From Acidimicrobiales bacterium (GTDB lineage: Bacteria; Actinomycetota; Acidimicrobiia; Acidimicrobiales; VFJN01), in assembly GCA_035316325.1 (NCBI GenBank), contig DATHJB010000211.1, forward strand, positions 1 to 51,453: DNA of 51,453 bases, written 5' to 3'. This document shows, piece by piece, positions 1-8,759 of this stretch; position 1 is the stretch's first letter; each line of letters opens with the position of its first letter. Position numbers and translations under genes: made by a program. The notes beneath the pieces were generated by a model. That model saw nothing but the letters and a program-made list of their open reading frames with translations. It ran no database searches and had not been told where the DNA came from.

Positions 1-785
1 TCCGGGGCCGGGGGCTGGTCCTCGCCGGTCATGCCGGTGGGGACGAAGCACAGGGCGATGTAGTCGCCGGCGGCGAGGTCGACGACCATGTACCCGCTCT
101 CGCCCGGCGGGGCGAACGCCCCCGAGCCGACGGGGGTCACCTTGGACATGACCTGCTCCTCGGGCAGGGCCAGCAGCTCCTCGACGGGTTCGGTCACGCC
201 GTCGTTGCGGCGGACGAGCTGCAGCTCGTGCATCTCGGAGCCGTCGTTGCCGAGCTCGAAGCTGACGGGGCCGGCCGCCAGCTCGTCGGGCAGCCCGGCG
301 AAGGCGTACTCCGTGGCGGTGACGTCCTGGCGGGTCCAACCGCAGTTCTCCAGGTCGAACGCGTGGAGCGTCGCGAAGGCCGCGACGGCGTCGGGCTGCT
401 CCGTCACGGAGGGATCTCCCGTCTCGGCCATGTCGGCGAACGCCTGCGAGGCGACCTCGGCCTCGTCCGCGATCTCGTCGGGGGCGGCGGCCCGGGCCTC
501 GGCCACGAGCGGCTGCACCGTGTCGGTGGCGTAGGCCCGCAGCGCCGCGGCCTGCTCCTCGGGCGACGCCGACTCGAAGTCGACGTCAGGGGGCGGTGCG
601 GTCTCGACGTCGAGCACGGCGTCGCAGTAGGCCTCGACGTTCGCGCCGTCGCCGGTGGCTGCGGCCGGCTCCCCGGCGGCGTCGGCCTCGCTGTTGCTGT
701 CGCTGTCGTCGTCGCCGCAGCCCGCGGCGATCAGTGCCACGATCGCCACGGCCGCGAAGCCTCTACCGAATCGCTGTCGTTGCAT
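1..785 (-). CDS. Cupredoxin-like lipoprotein, 3' end beyond window
   Basis: The reading frame starts at ATG 785 and is still open at base 1, so the C-terminus lies outside the window. Residues 1-20 form a short basic and hydrophobic signal peptide ending in a lipobox (LIAAGC), followed by an acidic, Ser/Ala-rich linker, so it should be a membrane-anchored exported lipoprotein. The far C-terminal part (GSEMHELQLV, then GDYIALCFVP near the cut) has the His...Cys pattern of cupredoxin-like folds; the expected final His/Met ligands would fall just past the window edge. An AAGGAG ribosome site lies about 8 bases upstream. It starts 32 bases after the amidohydrolase gene, so the two may be cotranscribed. 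Lipoprotein is firm; metal binding is inference. Confidence 0.75.
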   Translation of the reverse strand, partial: MQRQRFGRGFAAVAIVALIAAGCGDDDSDSNSEADAAGEPAAATGDGANVEAYCDAVLDVETAPPPDVDFESASPEEQAAALRAYATDTVQPLVAEARAAAPDEIADEAEVASQAFADMAETGDPSVTEQPDAVAAFATLHAFDLENCGWTRQDVTATEYAFAGLPDELAAGPVSFELGNDGSEMHELQLVRRNDGVTEPVEELLALPEEQVMSKVTPVGSGAFAPPGESGYMVVDLAAGDYIALCFVPTGMTGEDQPPAP

Positions 786-817
786 GTCCGTGTCTCCTTG
801 CTTCGGGTGGGTGGTTG

Positions 818-2017
818 TCATCCGGTCTCCTCCGTGACGTGGCGGCCGTGGCGGTAGACCGCGGCGACGCGATGGAGGGCCGAGAGGTCGGTGAGGGGGT
901 CGCCGTCGAGGGCGACGAGGTCGGCGTCGAGTCCGGGGGCGACGCGGCCCTTCCGGTCGGCGAGGCCGCACACCCGGGCCGCCTCGACCGTGGCGGCACG
1001 GAGCGCCTCGTAGTTGCTGAGGCCGATCTGGCCGAGCAGCTCGATGCCGTACGGCAGGACGTCGTGGGGCTTCGGCGGCCCGATGCCGGCATCGCTCGCG
1101 GCCAGGATCTGGGCGCCGGCGCGGTGGAGGCGCCCGATGGTCGCCCGCATGGCGTCGAGGCGCTGGGCGACGGGCGGGGGCGGCACGGCACCGGGGAGCG
1201 CGCCGAGGGTCGCGCCGATGGCGACGCGCTGCCGGGCGATGCGCCGGATCAGCTCGTCGGGTGCGTCCACGCCGTCGTCGGTCATGAACGAGCAGTGCTC
1301 GATGCCGTCGACGCCGGCGTCGAGCGCGGCCGCCACGGACAGCGTGCTGTGGGCGTGGGCGGTGACCGGCAGACCGTGGCGGTGGGCCTCGTCGACGGCG
1401 GCCCGCAGCTCGTCGGCGTCGAACTGGGGGACGAGGCCGGTCGACCCCGGGGTGATGAACCCGCCGCTGGCCATCACCTTGATGACGTCGACGCCCCGCG
1501 CGGCGTGCTCGCGCACCGCGGCACGGACGGCGCTCTCGCCCTGCGCGGTGGCACCCAGGAAGTGGCAGTGACCGCCGGGCGTCGTGATGGGCGGGCCGGC
1601 GGCCACGATCGTCGGGAGCCCGTGGTCCGTGGCGTCACGCAGGCGGAGCGCCAGGTAGTTGCGGTCGCCGAGGTCGCGGACCGTGGTCACCCCGGCGCGC
1701 AGGGCCCGGCGGGCGGCGACGGCCATGCCGGCGAGCACGGTGGCGTCGTCGCTCGCCCGGAGGGCCGCGACCGGGTCGGGGCCCGCGTCGAAGGCCAGGT
1801 GCAGGTGCGTGTCGACGAGCCCCGGCATCAGGGTCGCCGTGCCGAGGTCGACCACCGTCGCGTCGTCGGGCGGCTCGACCCGGCCGGTCTCGACCGCGAC
1901 GATCCGGCCGTCGTCGATCAGTACGAGTGGATCGGGGCGCAGGGTCGCCCCGGTTCCGTCGAAGAGCCCTGCGGCGCGGAGGGCGAGGCGCTGTCGTGGT
2001 CGGCGATCCGTGGTCAC
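818..2017 (-). CDS. Amidohydrolase family metal-dependent hydrolase
   Basis: A 399-residue protein of the imidazolonepropionase-like branch of the amidohydrolase superfamily. The N-terminal composite beta domain leads into the metal-binding HxH motif at His71/His73 (DTHLHLAFD). A VIKVMASGG segment supplies the lysine that is usually carboxylated to bridge the two metals. Later come HAHS (metal His) and ASDAGI (catalytic Asp). Length and motif order match the family. The start is GTG 2017, chosen because the preceding codons give the normal N-terminal beta strand (LFDGTG). Substrate cannot be read from the sequence; relatives hydrolyse cyclic amides, prolidase-type dipeptides or carbamates. 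It is followed by the lipoprotein gene in the same direction. Confidence 0.88.
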   Translation of the reverse strand: MTTDRRPRQRLALRAAGLFDGTGATLRPDPLVLIDDGRIVAVETGRVEPPDDATVVDLGTATLMPGLVDTHLHLAFDAGPDPVAALRASDDATVLAGMAVAARRALRAGVTTVRDLGDRNYLALRLRDATDHGLPTIVAAGPPITTPGGHCHFLGATAQGESAVRAAVREHAARGVDVIKVMASGGFITPGSTGLVPQFDADELRAAVDEAHRHGLPVTAHAHSTLSVAAALDAGVDGIEHCSFMTDDGVDAPDELIRRIARQRVAIGATLGALPGAVPPPPVAQRLDAMRATIGRLHRAGAQILAASDAGIGPPKPHDVLPYGIELLGQIGLSNYEALRAATVEAARVCGLADRKGRVAPGLDADLVALDGDPLTDLSALHRVAAVYRHGRHVTEETG

Positions 2018-2084
2018 GGGTCAGTAGTACGACGGAACCGCCAGCGCCGCATCGTGGCGACTACTCATCGCCGGTACTCATTTC

Positions 2085-2453
2085 TCAGGGCCGCTTGCCG
2101 TACCCGAGCGCCTCGACGATCTTCCCGTCCCGGACGCGCATGAGGTTCACGCCCCGGTAGTCCTCGGCGCCGGTGATCCGCCACCGGATCACGGCGCGGT
2201 CACCGTCGACGTCGACGTGCTCGACCTCGAACTGGATGGTGGGGTCGGAGGCCAACCCCTGCCAGCCGGCGAGGCATTCGTCGTAGCCCGCCCAGCGGTT
2301 GCCGTCGGGCGCCGGGCCGGTGCCCTCCATCACGCAATCGGCGGCGATGAGGTCGACGAGCTTCTCGGGTGCCCGCTCGAGGAAGGCGGCGTTGTACCGG
2401 TCGATGACGGTGGTGGTGTCGGTCATGGCCGCATCGTCCGCCGAGGCGGGCAT
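2085..2453 (-). CDS. SnoaL-like / NTF2-like fold protein
   Basis: A 122-residue protein with the alpha+beta cone layout of the SnoaL-like/NTF2 superfamily: N-terminal helix (VIDRYNAAFL), the typical LVDLIAADCVMEGTGP strand, and C-terminal strands ending VNLMRVRDGKIVEALGY. Members are small cyclases, isomerases or ligand binders; nothing here identifies a substrate. The start at 2453 has a GGGAG ribosome site 8 bases upstream; a second ATG at 2426 lacks a good site. It is divergent from the MmyB-type regulator at 2514, and the 60-base gap probably carries control elements for both, so this gene is a plausible target of that regulator. Confidence 0.82.
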   Translation of the reverse strand: MPASADDAAMTDTTTVIDRYNAAFLERAPEKLVDLIAADCVMEGTGPAPDGNRWAGYDECLAGWQGLASDPTIQFEVEHVDVDGDRAVIRWRITGAEDYRGVNLMRVRDGKIVEALGYGKRP

Positions 2454-2513
2454 CGCGGCAACTCCCTGGAGGGAATGGCATCGAGGCCCGGTGTGGGCAA
2501 CGATCGTCCGGTG

Positions 2514-3281
2514 ATGTCCCGATTCCCGACCGAGCTACGGCGCTGGCGCACGGCGCGCCGGTTGAGCCAGCTGGAGCTGGCGATACGGGCGGACACGACC
2601 CAGCGGCACGTGAGCTTCATCGAACAGGGCCGCTCCCGACCGGGGCGCAACGTGGTCGTGCGGCTGTCGGAGTCGATGGACCTCACGCTGCGCGAGCGCA
2701 ACGAGCTGCTCCTCGCCGCCGGCTTCGCGCCGGCGTTCCCGGAGTCACGGCTCGACGACGCGGCACTCCGGCCGATCCGCGAGGCGCTGGACACGATCCT
2801 CGACGGCCACCTTCCGTACCCGGCGATGGTCGTACGACCACACGGCATCCTCGTCACCGCCAACCGGGCGTTCGAGCTGTTCCACGAGGACGTCGACCCC
2901 GCGTTGCTGGCGCCGCCGGTCAACGTGTTCCGCCTCGCCCTCCACCCCGACGGCAACGCGTCCCGGGTTCGCAACCTGCCGGAGTGGGGCCGGCACATCA
3001 CCGAGAACCTGCGGGCCCAGCTCAGCCGCAGCCCGGACCCGTCCCTGGACGCGCTGCTCGCCGAGCTCGAGGGCTACCTGCCGCCGCTGCCGCCGCCGGA
3101 CGACGTGCTCGGCTTCGCCGTGCCCCTGGAGCTCGGTTCGGCCGACGGCGACCTCCGCCTCATCACGACGCTCACGTCGTTCGCCACCGCCGCCGACGTG
3201 ACGCTCGCCGAGCTGCACCTCGAGGCGTTCCTACCCGCCGACGATCGCACCGCCGAGGTGCTGCGCCGCCGATGGGGGTGA
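2514..3281 (+). CDS. XRE-family regulator with MmyB-like ligand-binding domain
   Basis: A 255-residue transcription factor. Residues about 3-60 are a Cro/C1-type helix-turn-helix (RWRTARRLSQLELAIRAD, then HVSFIEQGRSRPGR). Residues about 75-245 match the MmyB-like ligand-binding domain, recognisable by LLLAAGFAPAF, YPAMVVRPHGILVTANRAFE, LLAPPVNVFRLALHPDG and NLPEWGRHI. In this family the PAS-like C-terminal domain binds a small hydrophobic ligand. The frame is open upstream, but ATG 2514 is the only start giving the family's normal N-terminus. It overlaps the next gene by 10 bases and is divergent from the SnoaL-like gene; family members often control adjacent small enzymes. Confidence 0.88.
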   Translation: MSRFPTELRRWRTARRLSQLELAIRADTTQRHVSFIEQGRSRPGRNVVVRLSESMDLTLRERNELLLAAGFAPAFPESRLDDAALRPIREALDTILDGHLPYPAMVVRPHGILVTANRAFELFHEDVDPALLAPPVNVFRLALHPDGNASRVRNLPEWGRHITENLRAQLSRSPDPSLDALLAELEGYLPPLPPPDDVLGFAVPLELGSADGDLRLITTLTSFATAADVTLAELHLEAFLPADDRTAEVLRRRWG

Positions 3282-3613
3282 CGATCGACGACGCCCGGGC
3301 GATCGCCGCCACGCTCCCTCGCTCGTACGAGGCGCTCGTCCGCGGCGAGGTGAGGTTCCGGGTCGGCCGCATGGTCTACGCCGCGTTCTACCACGACGAC
3401 ACGATCATGGGCTTCGGCTTCCCCAGGGACGAGCGGGAGGCACTCGTGGCCTCGGAGCCCGACAAGTTCCTCATGCCCCGCCCCTCCGACATGCGGTACC
3501 GGTGGGTCTGCGTACGGCTCGATGCCCTCGACGTCGACGAGCTGCGGGAGCTGCTCGTCGACGCCTGGCGCATGTGCGTGCCGAAGAAGGTGGCTGCCGC
3601 CTACGAGGGTTGA
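3272..3613 (+). CDS. MmcQ/YjbR family protein
   Basis: A 113-residue protein of the YjbR/MmcQ family: small alpha/beta proteins with a CyaY-like fold, some of which bind DNA. Supporting segments are DARAIAATLPRSYEALVRGEVRFRVGRMVYAAF, split here only by ordinary variation, the internal FPRDEREALVASEP, and the C-terminal LRELLVDAWRMCVPKKVAAAY, which is highly typical. The ATG at 3272 lies inside the end of the upstream regulator gene, so translation is probably coupled. Function is unknown beyond family membership. Confidence 0.85.
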   Translation: MGVTIDDARAIAATLPRSYEALVRGEVRFRVGRMVYAAFYHDDTIMGFGFPRDEREALVASEPDKFLMPRPSDMRYRWVCVRLDALDVDELRELLVDAWRMCVPKKVAAAYEG

Positions 3614-3616
3614 CCG

Positions 3617-6616
3617 ATGCCCTCCGCGCGAGTCCTTAGTGTTCTGCGCATGTCGACGGAGCAGCGGTTCGTGGGGCGCTCGTCCGAGCTGACCACGCTC
3701 GTCGGCGCCCTCGACCGAGCCGTTGCCGGCCACGCGACGAACGTGCTGGTCACAGGCGAAGCGGGCATCGGCAAAACCCGCCTGCTCGAGGAGTTCGGAC
3801 GCCTCGCCGGGTCCCGCTCGGTCCCGGTGGTCTGGGGGCGGGCCACGAACGAGGAGGGTGCGCCCCCGTTCTGGCCGTGGCGCCAGATCCTGCGGGGCTG
3901 GCTGGCCGGGACCGACCCCGACGCGGCGCAGGCGCTGCTCGGCGGGGCGGCCGACGACCTGACCCGCATCGCCCCCGAGCTCCGTGCCCTGACCGGCGCC
4001 ACGCCCGGCAGCCCGATCGGACCGGCGCTCGCCGGCACCGAGCAGCGCTTCGCGCTCTTCGAGGTCGTCTGCGACTTCCTCGTCGCCGCGGCCGCCGACC
4101 ACGGGCTCGTCCTCGTGCTCGACGACCTGCACTGGGCCGACACCGCGTCGCTCCTGCTGCTGGCCCATCTGGTGCGGAACGTCCGCGACGCCCGGCTGCT
4201 CGTCACCGGCGCGCTGCGGCCCCTCGACGCGCGGTGGGCCGGTGAACCGGGCGAGGTCCTCGCCGACATCGGCCGCCAGCGCTCGATCACCAGGATCGAC
4301 CTCGTCGGCGTGACCCCGACGGAGGTCGGCGAGCAGCTCACCCACACCCTGGGCCGCCGGCCCGACGACGCCACCGTGGCGACCGTCGCGCAGCGGAGCG
4401 CCGGCAACCCGCTGTTCGTCCAGGAGATCGGCCGCCTCCTCGCCAGCCACACCCAGCCGGGCCCCGACGCCGACGCTGGCGCTGGCGCCGACGAGGGCCT
4501 GGTGCCCGACGCGGTCCGAGCCGTGATCGTCGAGCGGCTGGGGCACCTGTCGCCATCGTGCCGCGAGCTGCTCGCCCGGGCGGCGGTCGTCAGCGTCGAC
4601 ATCGAGCCGCACCTGCTCGCGGCCATCGCCGACACCGGGCTCGACGCCGTGCTGTCGGGGCTCGACGAAGCCCTGGCCGCGGGGATCGTGGTCCGGTCGC
4701 GCCTGTCCGCCGGCTACCGCTTCGAGCACGACCTGGTGCGCGACAGCCTCCGCCTGGAGGTGCCCACCGCGGCGCGGGCCCGCGCCCACCTCCGGGCCGC
4801 CGAGCACCTGACCGCCACCGACGTCGACGGCCACCGCTCCGAGATCGCCCACCACCGTCTCGAGTCCCTGCCGGTCGGTGATCCGCTCGCCGCGCTCGAG
4901 GCGACCGGCCGGGCTGCCGAGCTGGCCCTCCGCCAGCTCGCCTTCGAGGACGCCGCCGTGCTGTACGGCCGGGCGCTCGACGCCACCCGCGGCGCTCGAG
5001 TCGACGGGCGCGCCCGCGGCCGCCTGCTGGTCGAGAAGGCCCGGGCGGAGCACCTCGCGGGCGACGTCAACGCCGCCACGGCCAGCGTCGAGGAAGCCGC
5101 GGCCCTCGCCCAGCAGGCCGGCGATTTCGAGGGGCTGGCGCGGGCCGCCGTCGTCATGCCCGACGTGTCGTCACCCGAGTGGCTTCCCAAGGTCGACGGC
5201 TGGTGCCACACCGCGCTGGCCGGACTCGACGCCGCGGACAGCCCGCTGCGGTCGCAGCTCCTCGCCCAGCAGGCCCTCGCCTGGACCTTCACCGGCGACC
5301 TCGAGGACATGGCCGCGGTGAGCGCCGAGTCGCTCGCCATGGCCGAGCGGCTCGACGACCCGACCGCACTGCTGATCGCGCTCCGCGCCCGCCAGATGGC
5401 CCTGTCGAACCCCGACGGCGTCGGTGAACGGCTGACGCTGGCCGGGCGCATGCGGCAGCTCGGCGAGCGGACCCACGATGCCGCCGCGGTCATGTGGGGG
5501 CGCCTGTGGCGCTTCGACGCGCTGGTGCAGCTCGGGCGGATCGACGAAGCCGAGAGCGAGCTCGACCGGCTGGAACCGCTCGTCACCCGCATGCGTCAAC
5601 CCCTCGGTCGCTGGCACCTGGCCCGCAGCCGGGCGGCGATCCTCGCCGGCCGTGGCCGCTTCGCCGACGCCCTCGCCGCCACCGACGAAGCCACCGCCCT
5701 GGCCGAGTGGGGCCAGCACCACATCGCGCTCATGGGATCGGAGGCCGTCAGGGTCGTCGTCGCCACGCTCACCGGCACCGATCTGGTCAGCTCGTCGACC
5801 TGGGCGGCCGTCCTCGACATGCCCCTGCCGCTCGGGCCGCTCATGCGGCTCAGTCGCGCCGAGCTGAGCCTCGCGCTGGGCCGCCCGGACGAGGCCGCCG
5901 AGCTGTGCGAGCACCTGCCGCCCCCGAGCTGGCGCCCGCCACCGTTCTTCACCCCGACCTACCACGCCTACCGCGGCGCGGTCGCGGCCGCCCTGGGCGA
6001 CAGCGCCGCGGCCGAGACCGCTTACGAGCGCCTGCTCCCCCACGCCTCGGTCCATGTCGCCAGCGGCGCCGGCGTCATCCTCACCCGGGGGTCGACCGAG
6101 AGGTTCATCGGCGTCAGCGCCGCGGGGTGCGGCCGGTTGGACGACGCCGTCGATCACCTCCGGGCCGCCGTCGCCGCCAACCGCGACGCCGGGCTGCTCG
6201 CCTGCACCACCGATAGCCAGGGCGCTCTCGCCGAGGTGCTCCACCGACGGGGTGGGCCCGGCGACCGCGACGACGCGTTCACGGTCGCGACCGAGGCCGA
6301 GGCCACGGCGCAGCGCCTCGGCATGGCGCCCGTGCAGGCCCAGGCCCGGGCCGTGCTGGCCGACCTCGGTCGTCCGGGCGGCGACGCCGACGCGGACGCC
6401 GCCGGCCCGCTCAGCCCGCTCAGCCGCCGCGAGCACGAGATCGCCCGGCTCGTCGCCCAGGGCCTGACCAACCGGCAGATCGCCGCCGAGGCCCACATCG
6501 CCGAACGGACCGCGGAGAACCACGTCCAGCACATCCTCACCAAGCTCGGCTTCAGCACCCGCACCCAGATCGCCACCTGGGTCACCGCCCGCACCGTCGG
6601 GGAGACCCGCCCCTAG
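3617..6616 (+). CDS. Large LuxR-type ATPase regulator (LAL/MalT-like)
   Basis: A 999-residue STAND-type transcription regulator. An N-terminal AAA ATPase domain has FVGR at residue 18, Walker A GEAGIGKT at 47-54 and Walker B LVLVLDDLHWAD at about 164-175. A long helical region rich in Ala/Leu repeats (about 400-900) looks like TPR-type sensor repeats. The C-terminus, about 930-995, is a LuxR-type HTH (LSRREHEIARLVAQGLTNRQIA, with ERTAENHVQHILTKLGF). Such proteins activate target operons after binding ATP and an inducer. Start 3617 has GAGGG 7 bases upstream; an alternative ATG at 3650 sits 7 bases after TAGTGT and could be a leaderless start. It begins 3 bases after the YjbR gene. No target is evident. 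Confidence 0.9.
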   Translation: MPSARVLSVLRMSTEQRFVGRSSELTTLVGALDRAVAGHATNVLVTGEAGIGKTRLLEEFGRLAGSRSVPVVWGRATNEEGAPPFWPWRQILRGWLAGTDPDAAQALLGGAADDLTRIAPELRALTGATPGSPIGPALAGTEQRFALFEVVCDFLVAAAADHGLVLVLDDLHWADTASLLLLAHLVRNVRDARLLVTGALRPLDARWAGEPGEVLADIGRQRSITRIDLVGVTPTEVGEQLTHTLGRRPDDATVATVAQRSAGNPLFVQEIGRLLASHTQPGPDADAGAGADEGLVPDAVRAVIVERLGHLSPSCRELLARAAVVSVDIEPHLLAAIADTGLDAVLSGLDEALAAGIVVRSRLSAGYRFEHDLVRDSLRLEVPTAARARAHLRAAEHLTATDVDGHRSEIAHHRLESLPVGDPLAALEATGRAAELALRQLAFEDAAVLYGRALDATRGARVDGRARGRLLVEKARAEHLAGDVNAATASVEEAAALAQQAGDFEGLARAAVVMPDVSSPEWLPKVDGWCHTALAGLDAADSPLRSQLLAQQALAWTFTGDLEDMAAVSAESLAMAERLDDPTALLIALRARQMALSNPDGVGERLTLAGRMRQLGERTHDAAAVMWGRLWRFDALVQLGRIDEAESELDRLEPLVTRMRQPLGRWHLARSRAAILAGRGRFADALAATDEATALAEWGQHHIALMGSEAVRVVVATLTGTDLVSSSTWAAVLDMPLPLGPLMRLSRAELSLALGRPDEAAELCEHLPPPSWRPPPFFTPTYHAYRGAVAAALGDSAAAETAYERLLPHASVHVASGAGVILTRGSTERFIGVSAAGCGRLDDAVDHLRAAVAANRDAGLLACTTDSQGALAEVLHRRGGPGDRDDAFTVATEAEATAQRLGMAPVQAQARAVLADLGRPGGDADADAAGPLSPLSRREHEIARLVAQGLTNRQIAAEAHIAERTAENHVQHILTKLGFSTRTQIATWVTARTVGETRP
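3637..3642 (+). promoter_or_regulatory. Possible -10 element for a leaderless start at 3650
   Basis: TAGTGT lies 7 bases before ATG 3650, the arrangement seen for leaderless actinobacterial genes. A TTGACC at 3610-3615 could be a -35 box but the 21-base spacing is long. If used, the LuxR-type regulator would begin MSTEQRFVGR rather than at 3617. Confidence 0.35.
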
Positions 6617-6617
6617 C

Positions 6618-6714
6618 CGAGTCGTCTGTGGTCGCCAACCCACGGTCGAGTCGTTCGTCGTCGGAGACCGACTACAGACGACTCGAGAACGACAAAACGA
6701 CCACGAACGACTCG
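6618..6714. terminator. Four-arm inverted-repeat cluster between convergent genes
   Basis: The gap between the LuxR-type gene and the coupling-ATPase gene holds four copies of a 16-base motif: two direct (6618-6633 and 6647-6662) and two inverted (6670-6685 and 6699-6714). Each direct copy can pair with either inverted copy with one to three mismatches, giving nested or interleaved stems. It probably acts as a bidirectional terminator. There is no clear T-tract on the plus side. Confidence 0.6.
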
Positions 6715-6718
6715 GGGG

Positions 6719-8617
6719 TCAGATCGGGGTGGGGCGGCCGCGGTGGGTGCCGAGGCGGGTGACGTTGCGGGGAAGCGACGGGTTCGCATCGGGTGGGGGG
6801 CTCGGGGGTAGCTCCAGGTCCGAGCGCGGCGGGCCGAGGCCGCTGCCCGGGGCGGGGGCCAGGTCGTCCTGGGGGAGCTCGACGCGGCGGCGCAGCGTCC
6901 GGCTCCGGAACCACGGGCGCAGGCGGGTCCGGATCGGAGCGAGGTTGCCGTACAGCAGCACCCCCTCGCCCTCCGCCAGCTGCCGGGCGTGGGCCGGCGG
7001 CAGCAGCGCCCGGCGCAGTACCGCCCCGGCCCCGACGTCGCCCCCTGCGCCGGCACCGGCCCCGGCGTCGGCGCCGGTCGACTCGGCGTCGCCGACCGTG
7101 GCGAAGTCGATCCGGGTCGGGAGGTAGAGCTTGGCCCGGTGGTTGTTGACCACCGCCGCCGCCTGGTCCCGGTAGCGGCGCTGGATCTGGGCCACGTCCT
7201 GGAACAGGGTCACCAGCTGGATGCCCGACAGCGCCGCGCTCGACGCCACCGTCTCCAGGTCGGCGGTCGGAGCGATCGCCGCACCCTCGTCGACCACCAG
7301 CAGCGCCGGCCGGGCCAGCGGCCGACCGGACGCCGCCGCCTGCTCGTAGGCCCGGGTGACGATCTGGCGCAGCACCGCCGCACAGATCGGCCGCAGCCGG
7401 GCCCGCGAGTGGTAGGGGCTGGTGACGTACAGCGTGTGGGCCCCGCCGTCGAGCAGCTCGTCGGCGACCACCTCGTGCTGCTCCGCCGAGCGGGCCACGT
7501 GGGGGTCGAGGTACGGCTCGAACAGCAGCCGCAACGCCTCGAACACCGCCTCCCGCACGGTGTCCTCGAGGCGGAACACGGCCTGGAGGTGGGCGTGGGC
7601 CACGTCGGGGTGGGCGGCCGCCAGCTCGGCCAGCACGTCGTCGCGCTCCTCCCGGTCGAGCCAGTAGGCCAGGTCGGCCACCTTGCGGTTGGTGAGCGCC
7701 GCGGCGAACAGGTACGGCGCCAGCGCCTTGGCCACGGCGTGGGTGGGGATCGGCGGGGTCTCCGGGTCGACCTGCGCGGCGGCCTGGGCCGCGGCGGCCA
7801 GGTCCTGCGCGGCCCGCCGGGCGCCGGTCCAGGTGCCGCAACCCGCCAACGGCGACCAGCCGGAGCCCCGGAAGCGGCTGGCGTCGCCGGGGTCGAACAC
7901 GTGGACGTCGCCCAGCCGGCTGCGCCAACCGATCGTGTGGTCGACCACCGACGCCTTCGCCGACGCCACGACCACCAGGCCCGGCCACTCGAGGATCGCC
8001 GGGATCGCCACCGCGCTGCTCTTGCCCGAGTTCGACGGGCCGATGACGAGCAGGCTGTGCCGGTCGCGGACCACCAGGCGTCGACGCCCGCCGATGCCGG
8101 TCACCACCTGCACGAAGCGGGTGACCGCGGGTTGGTGGGCGCTGCAGCCGACCACCACGGCGGCCTCGTCGTCGCGCCGGGGGCGGAGCCGGTGCTGGTC
8201 GCGCCACGACGCCCAGCGGGTGCCGTCGCGCTGGCGGCGCGGGTCGCGCCAGGGGACCCACCCGCCGGCGTTCGAGGGGCTCAGCGCCCCGGCGAGGCGG
8301 GTGCCGATCCGCCGGGTGACCGTCGCCAGCGTCACCAGCCGCGACACGAACAGCAGGTACATCGCCCACCACACCGCCGGGCCGGGCGGCTGGGCGCCCC
8401 GGTTCACCGGCGTCCACGCCGCCGCCGGATCGCCCGGGTGCTCGACCACCCGCCAGACGATGCCGGGTGCGTCGTCGACGTCGTAGCTGGGCCAGTCGCG
8501 CTCGAACATCCACGTCGCCAGGTGCCCGGTGACCAGCACCAGGCCGGCCGCCGCGGCCAGCAGCATCAGCGCGGTGGTCAGGGCCGACTGCCAGGCATCG
8601 TCGCGATCGCTCACCAC
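6719..8617 (-). CDS. VirD4/TraG-like type IV coupling ATPase
   Basis: A 632-residue membrane-anchored ATPase related to the T4SS coupling proteins VirD4/TraD/TraG. Two N-terminal hydrophobic segments (about residues 10-30 and 65-90) precede the motor domain. Walker A is GPSNSGKSSAV near residue 190; Walker B is ALLVVDEGAAI, followed by a LSGIQLVTLFQDVAQIQRRY segment typical of these motors. A Gly/Ala-rich tract (GAGAGAGGDVGAGA) interrupts the C-terminal part, and a Pro-rich tail follows. GTG 8617 (or 8614) is chosen because upstream residues look non-coding and that DNA holds a palindrome. No relaxase, VirB4 or mating-channel gene is in the window, so this is an orphan here, divergent from a sigma-like gene. 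Confidence 0.85.
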   Translation of the reverse strand: MVSDRDDAWQSALTTALMLLAAAAGLVLVTGHLATWMFERDWPSYDVDDAPGIVWRVVEHPGDPAAAWTPVNRGAQPPGPAVWWAMYLLFVSRLVTLATVTRRIGTRLAGALSPSNAGGWVPWRDPRRQRDGTRWASWRDQHRLRPRRDDEAAVVVGCSAHQPAVTRFVQVVTGIGGRRRLVVRDRHSLLVIGPSNSGKSSAVAIPAILEWPGLVVVASAKASVVDHTIGWRSRLGDVHVFDPGDASRFRGSGWSPLAGCGTWTGARRAAQDLAAAAQAAAQVDPETPPIPTHAVAKALAPYLFAAALTNRKVADLAYWLDREERDDVLAELAAAHPDVAHAHLQAVFRLEDTVREAVFEALRLLFEPYLDPHVARSAEQHEVVADELLDGGAHTLYVTSPYHSRARLRPICAAVLRQIVTRAYEQAAASGRPLARPALLVVDEGAAIAPTADLETVASSAALSGIQLVTLFQDVAQIQRRYRDQAAAVVNNHRAKLYLPTRIDFATVGDAESTGADAGAGAGAGGDVGAGAVLRRALLPPAHARQLAEGEGVLLYGNLAPIRTRLRPWFRSRTLRRRVELPQDDLAPAPGSGLGPPRSDLELPPSPPPDANPSLPRNVTRLGTHRGRPTPI

Positions 8618-8705
8618 CGGGTGGATGCACGACGGGTGCGCGGCGATGGCAGCCGCGGGACTCCCCCGTCGGTCGTATGGGGCTCCACCTGGGATTTCTC
8701 GGCGG

Positions 8706-8742
8706 GCGGGAGCGTCGCGGGTACCGCTGGCGGTACTCCCGC
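8706..8742. promoter_or_regulatory. Nested palindrome between coupling ATPase and sigma-like genes
   Basis: An outer inverted pair GCGGGAG (8706-8712) / CTCCCGC (8736-8742) encloses an inner pair GTACCGC (8721-8727) / GCGGTAC (8730-8736). It lies 18 bases before the sigma-like gene and about 90 bases upstream of the divergent ATPase gene. This is a plausible operator or attenuator for the pair. Confidence 0.5.
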
Positions 8743-8759
8743 GTCGCACGGTTCGCTCC

